Assembly: GCA_034666985.1 (NCBI GenBank)
Contig: JAXDKS010000031.1
Coordinates: 102,773-166,772 of the forward strand
Origin: DATARR01 sp034666985
Lineage (GTDB): Bacteria; Acidobacteriota; Thermoanaerobaculia; Multivoradales; UBA5704
Length of the DNA: 64,000 nt
Direction: 5' to 3'
Of the stretch, positions 10,445 to 18,783 are shown in pieces. The translations under genes and the position numbers were made by a program. The first letter of the stretch is position 1. The number at the start of each line of letters is the position of its first letter. The notes under the pieces are model-generated. The model ran no database searches. It worked only from the letters and a program-made list of their open reading frames with translations, and had not been told where the DNA came from.

Positions 10445-11146
10445 TCACTCCGGCCGGAAGCGGTAGCCCAGGCCGTAGACGGTCTCGATGCCGTCGAAGC
10501 TGGGATCGGCCTCGACGAGCTTCTTGCGCAGCCGCTTGACGTGGCTGTCGATGGTGCGGTCGCTGGCGTAGGCGTCGTGGGGATAGCCCTCCTCCAGGAG
10601 CTGGGCCCGGGTCTTGACGTGCCCGGGGTGGCGGGCGAGGGCCTGGAGGAGCAGGAACTCGGTGACGGTGAGGGGCACGGCCAACCCGGCCCAGTGCGCC
10701 TGGTAGCGGCGGAGGTCCAAACGCAGCCGGCCCGCTTCCAGGATGCGCTCCTCGTCGCCCCCGGCCGGCTCCCGGCGGTGCGCGGCCCGGCGAAGGAGGA
10801 CCTTCACCCGGGCCGTAAGCTCGCGCATGGAGAAGGGCTTGCAGAGATAGTCGTCCGCCCCCAGCTCGAGGCCCAGCACGCGGTCGAACTCCTCGTCGCG
10901 CGAGGTGAGGAAGAGGATGGGCAGGCGCTCGGAGAGGGCGCGCAGGCGCCGGCACAGCTCCAGGCCGTCCATACGCGGCATGAGGACATCGAGGATGGCA
11001 AGGTCTGGCAGATCGCGCTCGAAGCTCTCCCAGGCCGCGAGACCGTCAGGATAGATCTCGACCCGGTAGCCCTCGCGGCGCAGGGCGAAGCCCACGGTCT
11101 CGCGCAGGCTCTCCTCGTCGTCCACCAGGGCGATGCGGATGGTCAT
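10445..11146 (-). CDS. OmpR/PhoB-family response regulator, ChvI-like
   Basis: A 233-aa protein with a receiver domain (acidic pocket DDEE at residues 9-12, phospho-acceptor Asp53 in AILDVLMPRMDG, switch Thr in LFLTSRD, Lys in YLCKPF) and a winged-helix DNA-binding domain (about residues 135-230, ending RTIDSHVKRLRKKLV and ETVYGLGYRF). The start is placed at the ATG at 11146, where the receiver begins; codons further upstream lack domain content. It forms an operon with the kinase gene 3 nt downstream. Confidence 0.93.
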   Translation of the reverse strand: MTIRIALVDDEESLRETVGFALRREGYRVEIYPDGLAAWESFERDLPDLAILDVLMPRMDGLELCRRLRALSERLPILFLTSRDEEFDRVLGLELGADDYLCKPFSMRELTARVKVLLRRAAHRREPAGGDEERILEAGRLRLDLRRYQAHWAGLAVPLTVTEFLLLQALARHPGHVKTRAQLLEEGYPHDAYASDRTIDSHVKRLRKKLVEADPSFDGIETVYGLGYRFRPE

Positions 11147-11263
11147 GATCCACAATCTAGCGCAGATCTCCGGCTCCAGGCCGGTCGCCACGATTCGGCC
11201 ACAATCTTGCGGTCTCCCTCCCCGATCCTGCCTTCGCCGTTCCCCGCGGCCGCGGTCCAATCA

Positions 11264-11319
11264 CCGTAGGGTGCGCTGTGCGCACCGTGACCGTTGATGG
11301 TGCGCACAGCGCACCCTAC
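11264..11319. repeat. 56-bp palindromic repeat, copy 2
   Basis: Left arm 11264-11286 and right arm 11299-11319 match copy 1; the 12-nt loop is GTGACCGTTGAT. The right arm lacks the last two bases. It sits between the divergent response-regulator and creD genes, 33 nt before the creD start, so it would be transcribed in the creD leader if the promoter lies upstream of it. Confidence 0.85.
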
Positions 11320-11351
11320 AAGGCTCTCCCATCCAATGGAGGAAAAGATCC

Positions 11352-12743
11352 GTGTTCGAAACTGGACCCGAAAAGCGCAGGCTCCGCGACTCCGCGGTGG
11401 TGAAGATGTTGATCATCGGCGTGCTCATCCTCATGCTGCTCATTCCCCTGGCCATGGTGGGGTCCCTGGTTTCCGAGCGCCAGGCGCGCCAGCAGGAGGT
11501 GGCCCGGGAGGTGGCCGTCTCGTGGGGCCGGCCGCAGGTCCTCGCCGGGCCGGTGCTGACCGTTCCGTACCTGGTGCACTTCAAGAGCGACAAAGGGGTG
11601 ATCACCACCCAGACCACCTACGCCCGTTTCCTCCCCGAGGTACTCCGAATCGACGGCAACGTCGACGGCGAACGGCTCAACCGGGGGATCTTCGAGGTCG
11701 CCGTCTACCGCACGGGCCTGAAGTGGATGGGAACGTTCCGGCGGCCCAGCTTCGAGGAGTGGCGCATCCCGCCGGAGGACGTGGTCTGGCGGGATGCCTA
11801 TCTCGCGATCGGTGTGCCCGACATGCGGGGCATCACCTCCGGCGTGGCGCTGACGTGGGGGAACCATACGCTGGAGCTCGCTCCCGGCGGCGGCGAGCCG
11901 GGGCTCTGGAAGTCGGGCCTCAAAGTGCCGGTGCCGGACCTCGCCGAGGGCAAGGCGAACGAGGTCTACGCCTTCGCCTTCGACCTCGGCGTGAACGGCA
12001 GCGAGGACCTCAGCTTCCTTCCCCTGGGCAAGGAGACCAGGGTGGCCCTGAAGTCGAACTGGCCGTCGCCGAGCTTCAAGGGGGAGTTCCTGCCGGCCCG
12101 GCGCACGGTCCGAGGGACGGGATTCGACGCCCTGTGGCACGTCTCCTGGTTTGGCCGCAGCAGCTATCCGCAGCAGTGGCGGGAGAGCGAGGCCGAGGAG
12201 CTGGCGCCGCAGGCGGCCCTCGAAGGCTCGGCCTTCGGAGTGCAGCTCTTCATGCCCGTGGACGCCTACCAGAAGACGGAACGGTCGACCAAGTACGGGG
12301 TGCTCTTCCTCGTCCTCACCTTCCTGACCTTCTTCCTCTACGAGCAATTCAACCCGTTCTCGCTCCACCCAGTGCAGTACCTGCTGGTGGGGTTTGCCCT
12401 CTGCCTCTTCTACCTGCTGCTACTCTCCATCTCGGAGCATGCCCCCTTTGGACTCGCCTATCTGACGGCCTCGGCAGCGACCGTGCTGCTCATCGGCGGC
12501 TACTCGGCGGCCATCCTGCGGGGAGCCCTGCGGGCGCTGCTGATGACGGTCGTGCTCGGCACGCTCTACGGCTATCTCTACGTCCTGCTCCAACTGGAGG
12601 ACTACGCCCTGCTCCTGGGCTCGGTCGGCCTGTTCCTCATCCTCGCCCTGGTGATGTACCTGACGCGCCGGATCGACTGGTCGGCGCCGCGGCGGGGGAG
12701 CGCGTCCCCACCCCTGGTGACGGCGGCGGTTCCACAAAGGTGA
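11352..12743 (+). CDS. creD: CreD-family inner membrane protein
   Basis: A 463-aa protein of the CreD (Cet) family. A first TM helix (residues 20-42), a large periplasmic domain (about 45-300, with the family start RPQVLAGPVLTVPY near residue 61) and a C-terminal bundle of about five TM helices (about 305-440) including FLVLTFLTFFLYEQ. In enterobacteria creD is regulated by CreBC and affects envelope and colicin tolerance; the molecular function is not known. The GTG start has GGAGG at 11338-11342, 9 nt upstream. It is divergent from the ChvG/ChvI-like pair, which may control it (inference). Confidence 0.88.
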   Translation: MFETGPEKRRLRDSAVVKMLIIGVLILMLLIPLAMVGSLVSERQARQQEVAREVAVSWGRPQVLAGPVLTVPYLVHFKSDKGVITTQTTYARFLPEVLRIDGNVDGERLNRGIFEVAVYRTGLKWMGTFRRPSFEEWRIPPEDVVWRDAYLAIGVPDMRGITSGVALTWGNHTLELAPGGGEPGLWKSGLKVPVPDLAEGKANEVYAFAFDLGVNGSEDLSFLPLGKETRVALKSNWPSPSFKGEFLPARRTVRGTGFDALWHVSWFGRSSYPQQWRESEAEELAPQAALEGSAFGVQLFMPVDAYQKTERSTKYGVLFLVLTFLTFFLYEQFNPFSLHPVQYLLVGFALCLFYLLLLSISEHAPFGLAYLTASAATVLLIGGYSAAILRGALRALLMTVVLGTLYGYLYVLLQLEDYALLLGSVGLFLILALVMYLTRRIDWSAPRRGSASPPLVTAAVPQR

Positions 12744-12924
12744 CGAAGGGGCTAGACAGGAGAGCAGAAGACGACTATCCTTGTCACAAATGAATTCGAG
12801 GCGCACATCCCCCCTGTCTGCTCCCTGCCCGGTGTTTTGCACCTGTAGCTGGCGGGTGTGACCGGCTCGCGCCAAGCCGATCGCATCCGCCTCTCCTGAC
12901 CTGACAACCCGCGAAGTCTGAACG

Positions 12925-12986
12925 CCGCGCCCTCCTTGCGAAGGGAACGCGCGGAAGCGACAGGTCCATCCCGCTTCGTGGCGGGA
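12925..12986 (+). promoter_or_regulatory. Two leader hairpins before the sulfur operon
   Basis: Hairpin 1 pairs CCGCGC (12925-12930) with GCGCGG (12949-12954). Hairpin 2 pairs TCCCGC (12969-12974) with GCGGGA (12981-12986). The ribosome-binding site AAGGAG (12989-12994) follows hairpin 2 by 2 nt, so an alternative fold could mask it. I do not recognise a known SAM, SAH or cobalamin riboswitch. The rest of 12744-12924 shows no gene. Confidence 0.3.
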
Positions 12987-13001
12987 CGAAGGAGCCCGTG
13001 C

Positions 13002-14630
13002 ATGCCGGAGAGAAGTCCAGAGACCGCAATGACCGCGCCGATCCCCTGGGATCTGGTGCGCAAGCGCAACTTCGTGGAGCGCTTGAAGCACGAGAAGGGC
13101 GGTCTGGACGTGCTGCGCGACCTGCCGGCCATGATCGAGGCCGGTTACGAAGCGGTGCCGGAAGAGGACTTCGTGCGCATGCAGTGGTACGGGCTCTACC
13201 ATGACAAGCCGAAGGTGGGGTACTTCATGCTGCGGGTGAAGACCCCCGGAGGCCTGCTCACTCCGGCGAAGCTGCGGACGATCGGCCAGATCTCCCAGCG
13301 GTTCGGCCGCGGCCACGGCGAGATCACGACCCGGCAGAACTTCCAGCTCCACTGGATCGAGCTCGCGAAGCTGCCGGAGGTCCTCGGCCTCCTCGAGTCC
13401 GCCGGGCTCACCACCACCGGCGCCTGCGGCGACAACGTGCGCACCATCACCGGCTGCCCGGTGGCGGGTCTGGCGCGCGAGGAGCTGTTCGAGGTCCAGC
13501 CGCTGATCGAGGAGGCCACGGACTTCTTCATCCGCAACCGCGAGTACTCCGACCTGCCACGCAAGCACAAGATCACGATCTCGGCCTGCCCCCACCAGTG
13601 CAACGCCCCGGAGATCCACTGCATCGCCCTGATCGGCAATCCTCAGGACGGCGAGCCGGGGTTTGCCGTACGGGTGGGCGGCGGCCTCTCCACCTGGCCG
13701 CGGCTGGCGGACGACCTCGGCGTCTGGGTGCCGGCCGCCGAAGCCGTGCCCGTGCTGCGGGCCCTCGTGGACGTCTGGCGCGAGGACCTCAAGTACCGGA
13801 TGTCCCGCGCCAAGGCGCGGCTCAAGTTCATGGTCAACGACCTCGGGCCCGAGGCCTTCCGGGCGCGGGTGGAGGAGAAGCTCGGCCGGCGGCTGGCGGA
13901 CGGCGCCGTGCCGCCCGCGCCCGAGGAGGAGCACGACCACACGGGGCTCCATCCCCAGAAGCAGGAGGGGCTGGTGTACGCCGGCTTCCCCGTCCACCTC
14001 GGATTGATGGACGGCGCCACCATGGTGAAGCTCGCGGACCTGGCCGAGACCTGGGGGGGCGACATCCGCCTCACCCGGCGGCAGAACTTCATCCTCAGCC
14101 ACATCCCCGAGGGACGGGCGGCCGAGGTGGTGCGGGAGATCGAAGGGCTCGGGTTCCCCCTCGACAGCACCGGGCTGCGAGGGGCGGGCATCGCCTGCAC
14201 GGGCGACCCCTTCTGCAACTACACGGTGGCCGAGACCAAGGGGAAGCTCCAGGAGATCGTCGAGCACCTGGAGCACGTCTTCGGCGAGCGGGCGGCCGGC
14301 CTGCGGCTGAACCTCGACGGTTGCCCCCACGCCTGCGCCCACCACTGGATCGGCGACGTCGGCCTGCAGGGCACGACGCTGCGCGAGCGCGGCCCCAACG
14401 GCGAGCGCATCGACGGCTACGACCTCTTCCTGCGCGGCGGCCTGGGGCGGGACGCGGCCATCGGCCGGCCCGTGCTCAAGCGGGTGCCGGGGGACGAGGT
14501 CCACATCGTGATTGAAAGGCTCGTCCGCGCCTGGCTTGACGGCCGCCAGGAAGACGAGCGCATCCAGCAGTTTTTTACCCGCCATGCCGACGAGGAGCTC
14601 ATGGCCCTCGGGCTCGGTGCGGCTGATTGA
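13002..14630 (+). CDS. Ferredoxin-type nitrite/sulfite reductase (siroheme, 4Fe-4S)
   Basis: A 542-aa assimilatory siroheme reductase with two ferredoxin-like half domains (FMLRVKTPGG, then RFGRGHGEITTRQNFQLHWI). The siroheme/4Fe-4S ligands are all present: Cys399 and Cys405 in CTGDPFC, Cys441 and Cys445 in CPHAC. It reduces sulfite to sulfide or nitrite to ammonia with six electrons. The neighbours (APS/PAPS reductase and siroheme synthesis) favour sulfite. A His/Glu-rich insert near residues 305-320 (EEEHDHTGLHPQKQ) is a common linker. I start at 13002 because AAGGAG lies 7 nt upstream; the ATG at 13029 has no site. Confidence 0.93.
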   Translation: MPERSPETAMTAPIPWDLVRKRNFVERLKHEKGGLDVLRDLPAMIEAGYEAVPEEDFVRMQWYGLYHDKPKVGYFMLRVKTPGGLLTPAKLRTIGQISQRFGRGHGEITTRQNFQLHWIELAKLPEVLGLLESAGLTTTGACGDNVRTITGCPVAGLAREELFEVQPLIEEATDFFIRNREYSDLPRKHKITISACPHQCNAPEIHCIALIGNPQDGEPGFAVRVGGGLSTWPRLADDLGVWVPAAEAVPVLRALVDVWREDLKYRMSRAKARLKFMVNDLGPEAFRARVEEKLGRRLADGAVPPAPEEEHDHTGLHPQKQEGLVYAGFPVHLGLMDGATMVKLADLAETWGGDIRLTRRQNFILSHIPEGRAAEVVREIEGLGFPLDSTGLRGAGIACTGDPFCNYTVAETKGKLQEIVEHLEHVFGERAAGLRLNLDGCPHACAHHWIGDVGLQGTTLRERGPNGERIDGYDLFLRGGLGRDAAIGRPVLKRVPGDEVHIVIERLVRAWLDGRQEDERIQQFFTRHADEELMALGLGAAD

Positions 14631-14642
14631 AAGGAAACGACG

Positions 14643-15488
14643 ATGTTGGAACGAGCGACCGTGATCCAGATCGACAGCCGGGACCTGTTGGACGAATTCG
14701 AGGCCGGGCAGCTTGCGGTGGAGATGGACGACGCCACGCCGCAGGAGCTCATCGCCTGGACGCTCGAGCGCTGGGGATCCCAGGTCGCCATCTGTACCAG
14801 CTTCCAGGCCGAGGGCATGGCCATCCTGGACATGGCTTGGCGGATCGATCCCGAGGTGCGGCTGTTCACGGTCGACACGGGCCGTCTCCCCCAGGAGACG
14901 TACGACGTGATGGAGACGGTGCGGCAGCGCTACGGCATCGAGGTGGAGGTCTACTTCCCCGACGCGCGGCAGGTGGAGGCCATGGTGCGGCGCCACGGGC
15001 CCAACCTCTTCCAGAAGAGCGTGGAGGCGCGCCTGCACTGCTGCAACGTGCGCAAGGTGGAGCCCATCCGCGGCGTGCTCGAAGGGCTGGACGCCTGGAT
15101 CACGGGACTGCGCCGCGACCAGTGGGCGAGCCGGGCCAACATCCGCAAGATCGAGATCGATCACGACCACGGCGGCCTCGCCAAGATCAACCCGCTGGCG
15201 GACTGGACCCTGGAGGAGGTGAAGGAGTACAACGAGGCCCACGACGTGCCCGTCCATCCCCTCTACGCCAAGGGCTTCACCAGCATCGGCTGCTCCCCCT
15301 GCACCCGCGCCACCCAGGCGGGGGAGGACCCGCGGGCCGGACGCTGGTGGTGGGAGAAGAACGCGCCCAAGGAGTGCGGCATCCACTGCCCCATCGAGAC
15401 GGGCGCCTTCGAGCACGAGGTGGATGCCCTCGTCAAATTGACCTCTTCCAAGACGAAGCCGGCCGGGCTGCACAGGGTCACGGCATGA
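14643..15488 (+). CDS. cysH: Phosphoadenylyl/adenylyl-sulfate reductase
   Basis: A 281-aa PAPS/APS reductase. The PP-loop fold shows CTSFQAEGMAILDM; the 4Fe-4S ligands are Cys133-Cys134 and Cys217-Cys220 (HCCNVRK, CSPCT), and the catalytic Cys245 is in KECGIH. The cluster pair is diagnostic of enzymes that accept APS, so adenylyl sulfate is the likely substrate and an APS kinase would not be needed. It makes the sulfite used by the upstream reductase. GAAAGGA lies 7-13 nt before the ATG; the gap to the previous gene is 12 nt. Confidence 0.95.
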   Translation: MLERATVIQIDSRDLLDEFEAGQLAVEMDDATPQELIAWTLERWGSQVAICTSFQAEGMAILDMAWRIDPEVRLFTVDTGRLPQETYDVMETVRQRYGIEVEVYFPDARQVEAMVRRHGPNLFQKSVEARLHCCNVRKVEPIRGVLEGLDAWITGLRRDQWASRANIRKIEIDHDHGGLAKINPLADWTLEEVKEYNEAHDVPVHPLYAKGFTSIGCSPCTRATQAGEDPRAGRWWWEKNAPKECGIHCPIETGAFEHEVDALVKLTSSKTKPAGLHRVTA

Positions 15489-15958
15489 GCGCGGTGGCAG
15501 CTCCGGGCGTCCTCGTCCTGGACGCGGCCCAGCGGGAGGTGCTCCACGAGGAGCTCGGAGCCCTCGCGGCCTCGCTCCAGGACCCGGCGGCCCGGGCCCC
15601 CTACGAGGAGCTCGCCGCCGCCGTCGCGTCCGGCGAGGTGGAGGAGGAGCTCCTGGGCCGGCTGGAGGGCATCCTGGAGATGACGCTCCAGACCGGCCGC
15701 GTCCGCCGGGTCTACGGCGCCCAGAGCGAGCAGGCGCTGCTGCGTCTCTTCCATCAGACCCCGCGGGGCGCCGCCGCCCGCCGGGCCACCCAGGCCGTCA
15801 ACGACTCCCTGGCCACCCTGGCAGGGCAGACGATCGAGGGAATGCTGTTCACCGTCCAGGGGCCCGGGGTCTTCCGCCTCGGTCTCCAGACCGACACCTG
15901 CCGCCTGACGCTGGAGATCGACCGCCACGGCGTGACGGTCGAGAGCCTGGAGGTCTGA
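15485..15958 (+). CDS. Unknown 157-aa protein of the sulfur operon
   Basis: Starts with ATGA overlapping the cysH stop, so it is translationally coupled. The N-terminal half is helical and acidic (AQREVLHEELGALAASLQDP); the C-terminal part (FTVQGPGVFRLGLQTDTCRL) looks like beta strands. One Cys, no signal peptide, no metal motif. I do not recognise a family. Its position between the APS reductase and siroheme synthase genes suggests a soluble accessory role, such as partner or cofactor delivery, but this rests on context only. The spacing to the next gene is 3 nt. Confidence 0.75.
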   Translation: MSAVAAPGVLVLDAAQREVLHEELGALAASLQDPAARAPYEELAAAVASGEVEEELLGRLEGILEMTLQTGRVRRVYGAQSEQALLRLFHQTPRGAAARRATQAVNDSLATLAGQTIEGMLFTVQGPGVFRLGLQTDTCRLTLEIDRHGVTVESLEV

Positions 15959-15961
15959 GCC

Positions 15962-16633
15962 ATGCAGCACTATCCGGTCTATCTGAGCCTGAGAGGTCGT
16001 TCCTGCTTCGTCCTCGGCGGCTGCGCCCAGGCGGAGGAGAAGGTGCGGGGCCTGTTGGAGGCCGAGGCGCGGGTGACGGTGGTGGCGCCGGAGGTCACCC
16101 GCGGCCTCGCCGAGCTGGCGCTGCGCGGGCGGATCGACCTCGTGGACCGGCGCTACCGCCGGGGGGACCTGCGCACCGCCTTCCTCGTCCTGGTGGTGAG
16201 CCAATCCCCGGCGGTGGTCGACGCCGTGTGGGAGGAGACCCGCGGGCGCAACGTCCTGGTAAACACCCTGGACGACGTCCCCCACTGCGATTTCATCGCG
16301 CCGGCGATCGTCCGCCGGGGCGATCTCGCCATCGCCATCTCGACGGGCGGCAAGGCCCCGGCCCTGGCCGTGCGCCTGCGGCAGCGTCTGGAGTCCGAAG
16401 TGGGGGAGGAGCACGCCCGCTTCCTGGAGCTGGCCGGCCGCCTGCGCGCTCCCCTGGCCCGGCGCTGGCCGGACTTCGAGACCCGCCGGGCTCTCTGGTA
16501 CCGGCTCGTCGACTCCGACGTGCTCCACCTGCTGCGGCGGGGGGACGACGCGCGGGCCCTGGCGAGGGTCGAGGAGATCCTGGGCGTCCGCCCGGAGGTG
16601 CCGGTCCCCGAAGCCGAGGTGCTGGTGGAATGA
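15962..16633 (+). CDS. Precorrin-2 dehydrogenase / sirohydrochlorin ferrochelatase (CysG N-terminal/Met8 type)
   Basis: A 223-aa protein matching the NAD-dependent half of siroheme synthase: MQHYPVYLSLRGRSCFVLGG is the Rossmann start (the glycine motif reads GGCAQAEEK) and NTLDDVPHCDFIAPAIVRRG with ISTGGKAPALA is the conserved active-site region. It oxidises precorrin-2 and inserts iron to give siroheme, the cofactor of the reductase at the head of the operon. Its stop overlaps the next start by 4 nt (ATGA). The methyltransferase half is a separate gene here rather than fused. Confidence 0.92.
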   Translation: MQHYPVYLSLRGRSCFVLGGCAQAEEKVRGLLEAEARVTVVAPEVTRGLAELALRGRIDLVDRRYRRGDLRTAFLVLVVSQSPAVVDAVWEETRGRNVLVNTLDDVPHCDFIAPAIVRRGDLAIAISTGGKAPALAVRLRQRLESEVGEEHARFLELAGRLRAPLARRWPDFETRRALWYRLVDSDVLHLLRRGDDARALARVEEILGVRPEVPVPEAEVLVE

Positions 16634-17433
16634 GTCACCGGGGGATCGTCTACCTCGTGGGCGCCGGGCCCGGAGATCCGCGGCTGATCACCGTGCTGGG
16701 TCTCGACCGGCTGCGGCAGGCGGACGTGGTGATCTACGACCGGCTGATTTCGCCGGCCCTCCTCGCCGAGGCGCCTCCCGACGCGGAGCGGATCTACGTG
16801 GGCAAGGCCCCGGGCGAGCACGCCTGTCCCCAGGAGGAGATCAACGACCTGCTGGTGCACCATGCCCGGGCCGGCCGCGTCGTGGTGCGCCTCAAGGGGG
16901 GTGACCCCTTCGTCTTCGGCCGTGGCGTCGAGGAGGCCCTGGCCTGCGCCGAGGCCGGGGTGGCCTGGGAAGTGGTGCCAGGGATCTCTGCCCCCGTGGC
17001 CGTGCCGGCGCTGGCGGGCATCCCCGTGACCCACCGCGAGTTGGCCGCGGGCTTCGCCGTGGTGACCGGCCATTGCGCAGAAGGAGATCGCCAGGACTGG
17101 GCCTCCCTGGCCCGCGTCGAGACCCTCATCATCCTCATGGGCCTCTCCCGCCTGCCGCAGATCGCCGCCGCCCTCCTCTTCCACGGCCGGGGAGCGAACA
17201 CCCCCGTGGCCGTCATCGCTAAGGGGACGCTGTCGGAAGAGCAGGTCGTGGTGTCGACCCTGGGCACCATCGCCGGCGACGTGGCCCTCGCTGGCCTCAA
17301 GGCGCCGGCGACGATCGTGGTGGGGGAGGTGGTGCGGATGAGGGAGCGTCTGCGGGCCGCGCGCTCAGCGCTCGACGATCTTCCGCAGCCAGATCTCGAA
17401 CATCTGCCGCACGTCCTCCACCTCGTCGGCTGA
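16630..17433 (+). CDS. cobA: Uroporphyrinogen-III C-methyltransferase
   Basis: A 267-aa SUMT with the tetrapyrrole methylase signatures: VYLVGAGPGDPRLITVLGL at the N-terminus, VVRLKGGDPFVFGRG and VVPGISAPVAVPALAGIPVTHR. It converts uroporphyrinogen III to precorrin-2 with two SAM-dependent methylations, feeding the enzyme just upstream. The ATG overlaps the previous stop. The catalytic domain ends near residue 245 (IVVGEVVRMRERL); the last 20 or so codons run into the 3' end of the convergent gene at 17365, a 69-nt overlap. Confidence 0.94.
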   Translation: MSHRGIVYLVGAGPGDPRLITVLGLDRLRQADVVIYDRLISPALLAEAPPDAERIYVGKAPGEHACPQEEINDLLVHHARAGRVVVRLKGGDPFVFGRGVEEALACAEAGVAWEVVPGISAPVAVPALAGIPVTHRELAAGFAVVTGHCAEGDRQDWASLARVETLIILMGLSRLPQIAAALLFHGRGANTPVAVIAKGTLSEEQVVVSTLGTIAGDVALAGLKAPATIVVGEVVRMRERLRAARSALDDLPQPDLEHLPHVLHLVG

Positions 17434-18072
17434 GATCTTCCGGCGGATGCGGAGCTCGATCGCGTTGCCGTCGAGGAGGGGGAAGACGGCGGGGTCGATC
17501 TCGGTCCGGAGCGGTCGGGGCGCCGGCTTTTCCGGGGGCGGAGCCGGCGTCCTGGAGTCCTCCACGACCGCCACGCGGGCATCCTCTTTCCGCAGCTTCG
17601 CGTACTCCAGCGTCTCTTTGTACTCGCCCAGGAAGTCGTCCACCGAGTTCTCGTTGAATCCCTCGTCCAGGATCAGGCTGAGCCGCAGGGTCTGGGCCGA
17701 GGGGAGCTCCGGCCCATAGCGCTCCCACAGCCGGGAGTGGAGCGGGGGGAGGAGCGCCGCCTGCTTGAGCAGCCGGTCGCGGTCCTCCGAACCTTCCCGC
17801 TCGTCGAGCAGGATGCGCAGGGCCCGCCCCGAGAGCTTCACCAGCGTGTCCCCCTCCAGCAAACCGAAAGCCCGCAGGGCCGCGGTCGTCTGCTTGCCGC
17901 CGCTGCTCTTCGGCGAATATCCCCAGTGCGCCGCCGCCGTCTCCGGCCGCGCCGCGTTGCGCTGCTCCGCCTCGTAGAACGCCCGCGCCCGCTCCAGCGC
18001 CTCTCGCAGCCCGATGAACGGGAACGACGGGCTGCGGACCTTCCTGCGGGAGCTTGTCTCGGAGTCGTCCAT
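17365..18072 (-). CDS. Hypothetical protein with winged-helix-like N-terminal part
   Basis: A 235-aa soluble protein. The N-terminal 150 residues (FPFIGLREALERARAFYEAE, then HWGYSPKSSGGKQTTAALRAFGLLE and LSGRALRILL) look like a widespread uncharacterised family with a winged-helix-like domain. A Pro-rich linker (TPAPPPEKPAPRPL) leads to a short C-terminal module (RIRRKISADEVEDVRQMFEI). Function unknown; a DNA-associated role is only suggested. The ATG at 18072 is used; a TTG at 18111 would place the dyad at 18087-18107 inside the gene. It overlaps the convergent cobA tail. Confidence 0.7.
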   Translation of the reverse strand: MDDSETSSRRKVRSPSFPFIGLREALERARAFYEAEQRNAARPETAAAHWGYSPKSSGGKQTTAALRAFGLLEGDTLVKLSGRALRILLDEREGSEDRDRLLKQAALLPPLHSRLWERYGPELPSAQTLRLSLILDEGFNENSVDDFLGEYKETLEYAKLRKEDARVAVVEDSRTPAPPPEKPAPRPLRTEIDPAVFPLLDGNAIELRIRRKISADEVEDVRQMFEIWLRKIVER

Positions 18073-18086
18073 GGCCTTGTCATTCT

Positions 18087-18107
18087 TTATCTCCGAGCCG
18101 GAGATAA
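18087..18107. promoter_or_regulatory. 21-nt dyad TTATCTCCG-AGC-CGGAGATAA, possible operator
   Basis: Two perfect 9-bp arms with a 3-nt spacer, lying 15 nt upstream of the minus-strand start at 18072 and before the plus-strand gene at 18156. Its central position between divergent genes suits an operator, perhaps for the winged-helix-like product. A stem-loop role cannot be excluded. Confidence 0.45.
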
Positions 18108-18155
18108 GCAAGAGGCGAAACAGGGCGTGAATTGTGGAGACAGACGTGGTGCGTC

Positions 18156-18584
18156 ATGGTCTTGGGTGCCCAGGAGCGACCCCGGTTCTTGGGAAAGGCC
18201 TGTGGAAAGCGGGTGGATATCGCTGTCTCGGGTGTTCTGCGGGGTTGTCGGAGTTGTCTCCGGAGGCATTTGGGGGAGGACGTCACGGCCTATCTGAGCG
18301 GCTCCGAGGACACGGCGGACCGGTGGGCCTCTGGTGAATTGGAGCCCGCACCTTTGCCGACTGGCCGGTTGCGGTACGGCTACGAGACCGTCCGTCCCAT
18401 AGTGGATCGGTACGATGGCGATACAGCCAAGGCGTGGATCTTCGGAACGAACCCGTGGCTTAGGGATGAGGCTCCCGCCTACGTCCTGAGGCATAGAGAT
18501 CACCCAGAGGCCTGGCAAAAGGTCGTCGGAGCTGCGCAGGATTTCGCGGAGTTCAAGCGGGGAGCAGTGGAGAGCTCGTACTGA
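18156..18584 (+). CDS. DUF2384/Xre-MbcA-ParS-like antitoxin-type protein
   Basis: The C-terminal 95 residues (LGEDVTAYLSGSEDTADRWA, GRLRYGYETVRPIVDRYDGD, AKAWIFGTNPWLRDEAPAYV and a final LRHRDHPEAWQKVVGAAQDF block) resemble antitoxins of the MbcA/ParS-like class that pair with RES-domain toxins. The first 40 residues (MVLGAQERPRF...) do not look like the family, so the true start may be further in. No RES toxin follows; the next 200 bp hold only the palindromic repeat and a short GGCCCCTCTCCCGGAG-type hairpin. It is therefore an orphan or solitary regulator. Confidence 0.6.
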   Translation: MVLGAQERPRFLGKACGKRVDIAVSGVLRGCRSCLRRHLGEDVTAYLSGSEDTADRWASGELEPAPLPTGRLRYGYETVRPIVDRYDGDTAKAWIFGTNPWLRDEAPAYVLRHRDHPEAWQKVVGAAQDFAEFKRGAVESSY

Positions 18585-18680
18585 GAGGGTGTCTCGAAAG
18601 TCGCCGGCTTGCCCTCCGAAGCCTCACCCCCGGCCCCTCTCCCGGAGGGAGAGGGGGGACTATGCTGAAAGCGTGGAGCT

Positions 18681-18737
18681 TGTAGGGTGTGCTGTGCGCA
18701 CCCTCACCGTTGACGGTGCGCATAGCGCACCCTACGG
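18681..18737. repeat. 57-bp palindromic repeat, copy 3
   Basis: Left arm 18681-18702 and right arm 18715-18737, loop CTCACCGTTGAC (12 nt). Compared with copy 1 it has G-to-T in the left arm (GGGTGTGC) and an unmatched C-to-T in the right arm (GCGCATAGC), so it is the most decayed copy. It lies in a 200-bp gene-free gap. Confidence 0.85.
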
Positions 18738-18783
18738 CAACCCTCTGAGAGGCGACGACCGCTGACGGGGGGACGCCTGCACC

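Noticed and set aside
12744..13001. SAM or cobalamin riboswitch before the sulfur operon
   Set aside because: No match to the conserved cores could be found by eye; only simple hairpins are present.
12420..15473. Very long open frame on the minus strand (over 1000 codons) opposite the sulfur operon
   Set aside because: It runs antisense to genes with clear cofactor motifs (siroheme reductase, cysH), its translation is low-complexity Leu/Arg/His/Gly, and it is explained by high-GC codon bias. The same holds for the antisense frames opposite GH15, pepA and the MFS gene.
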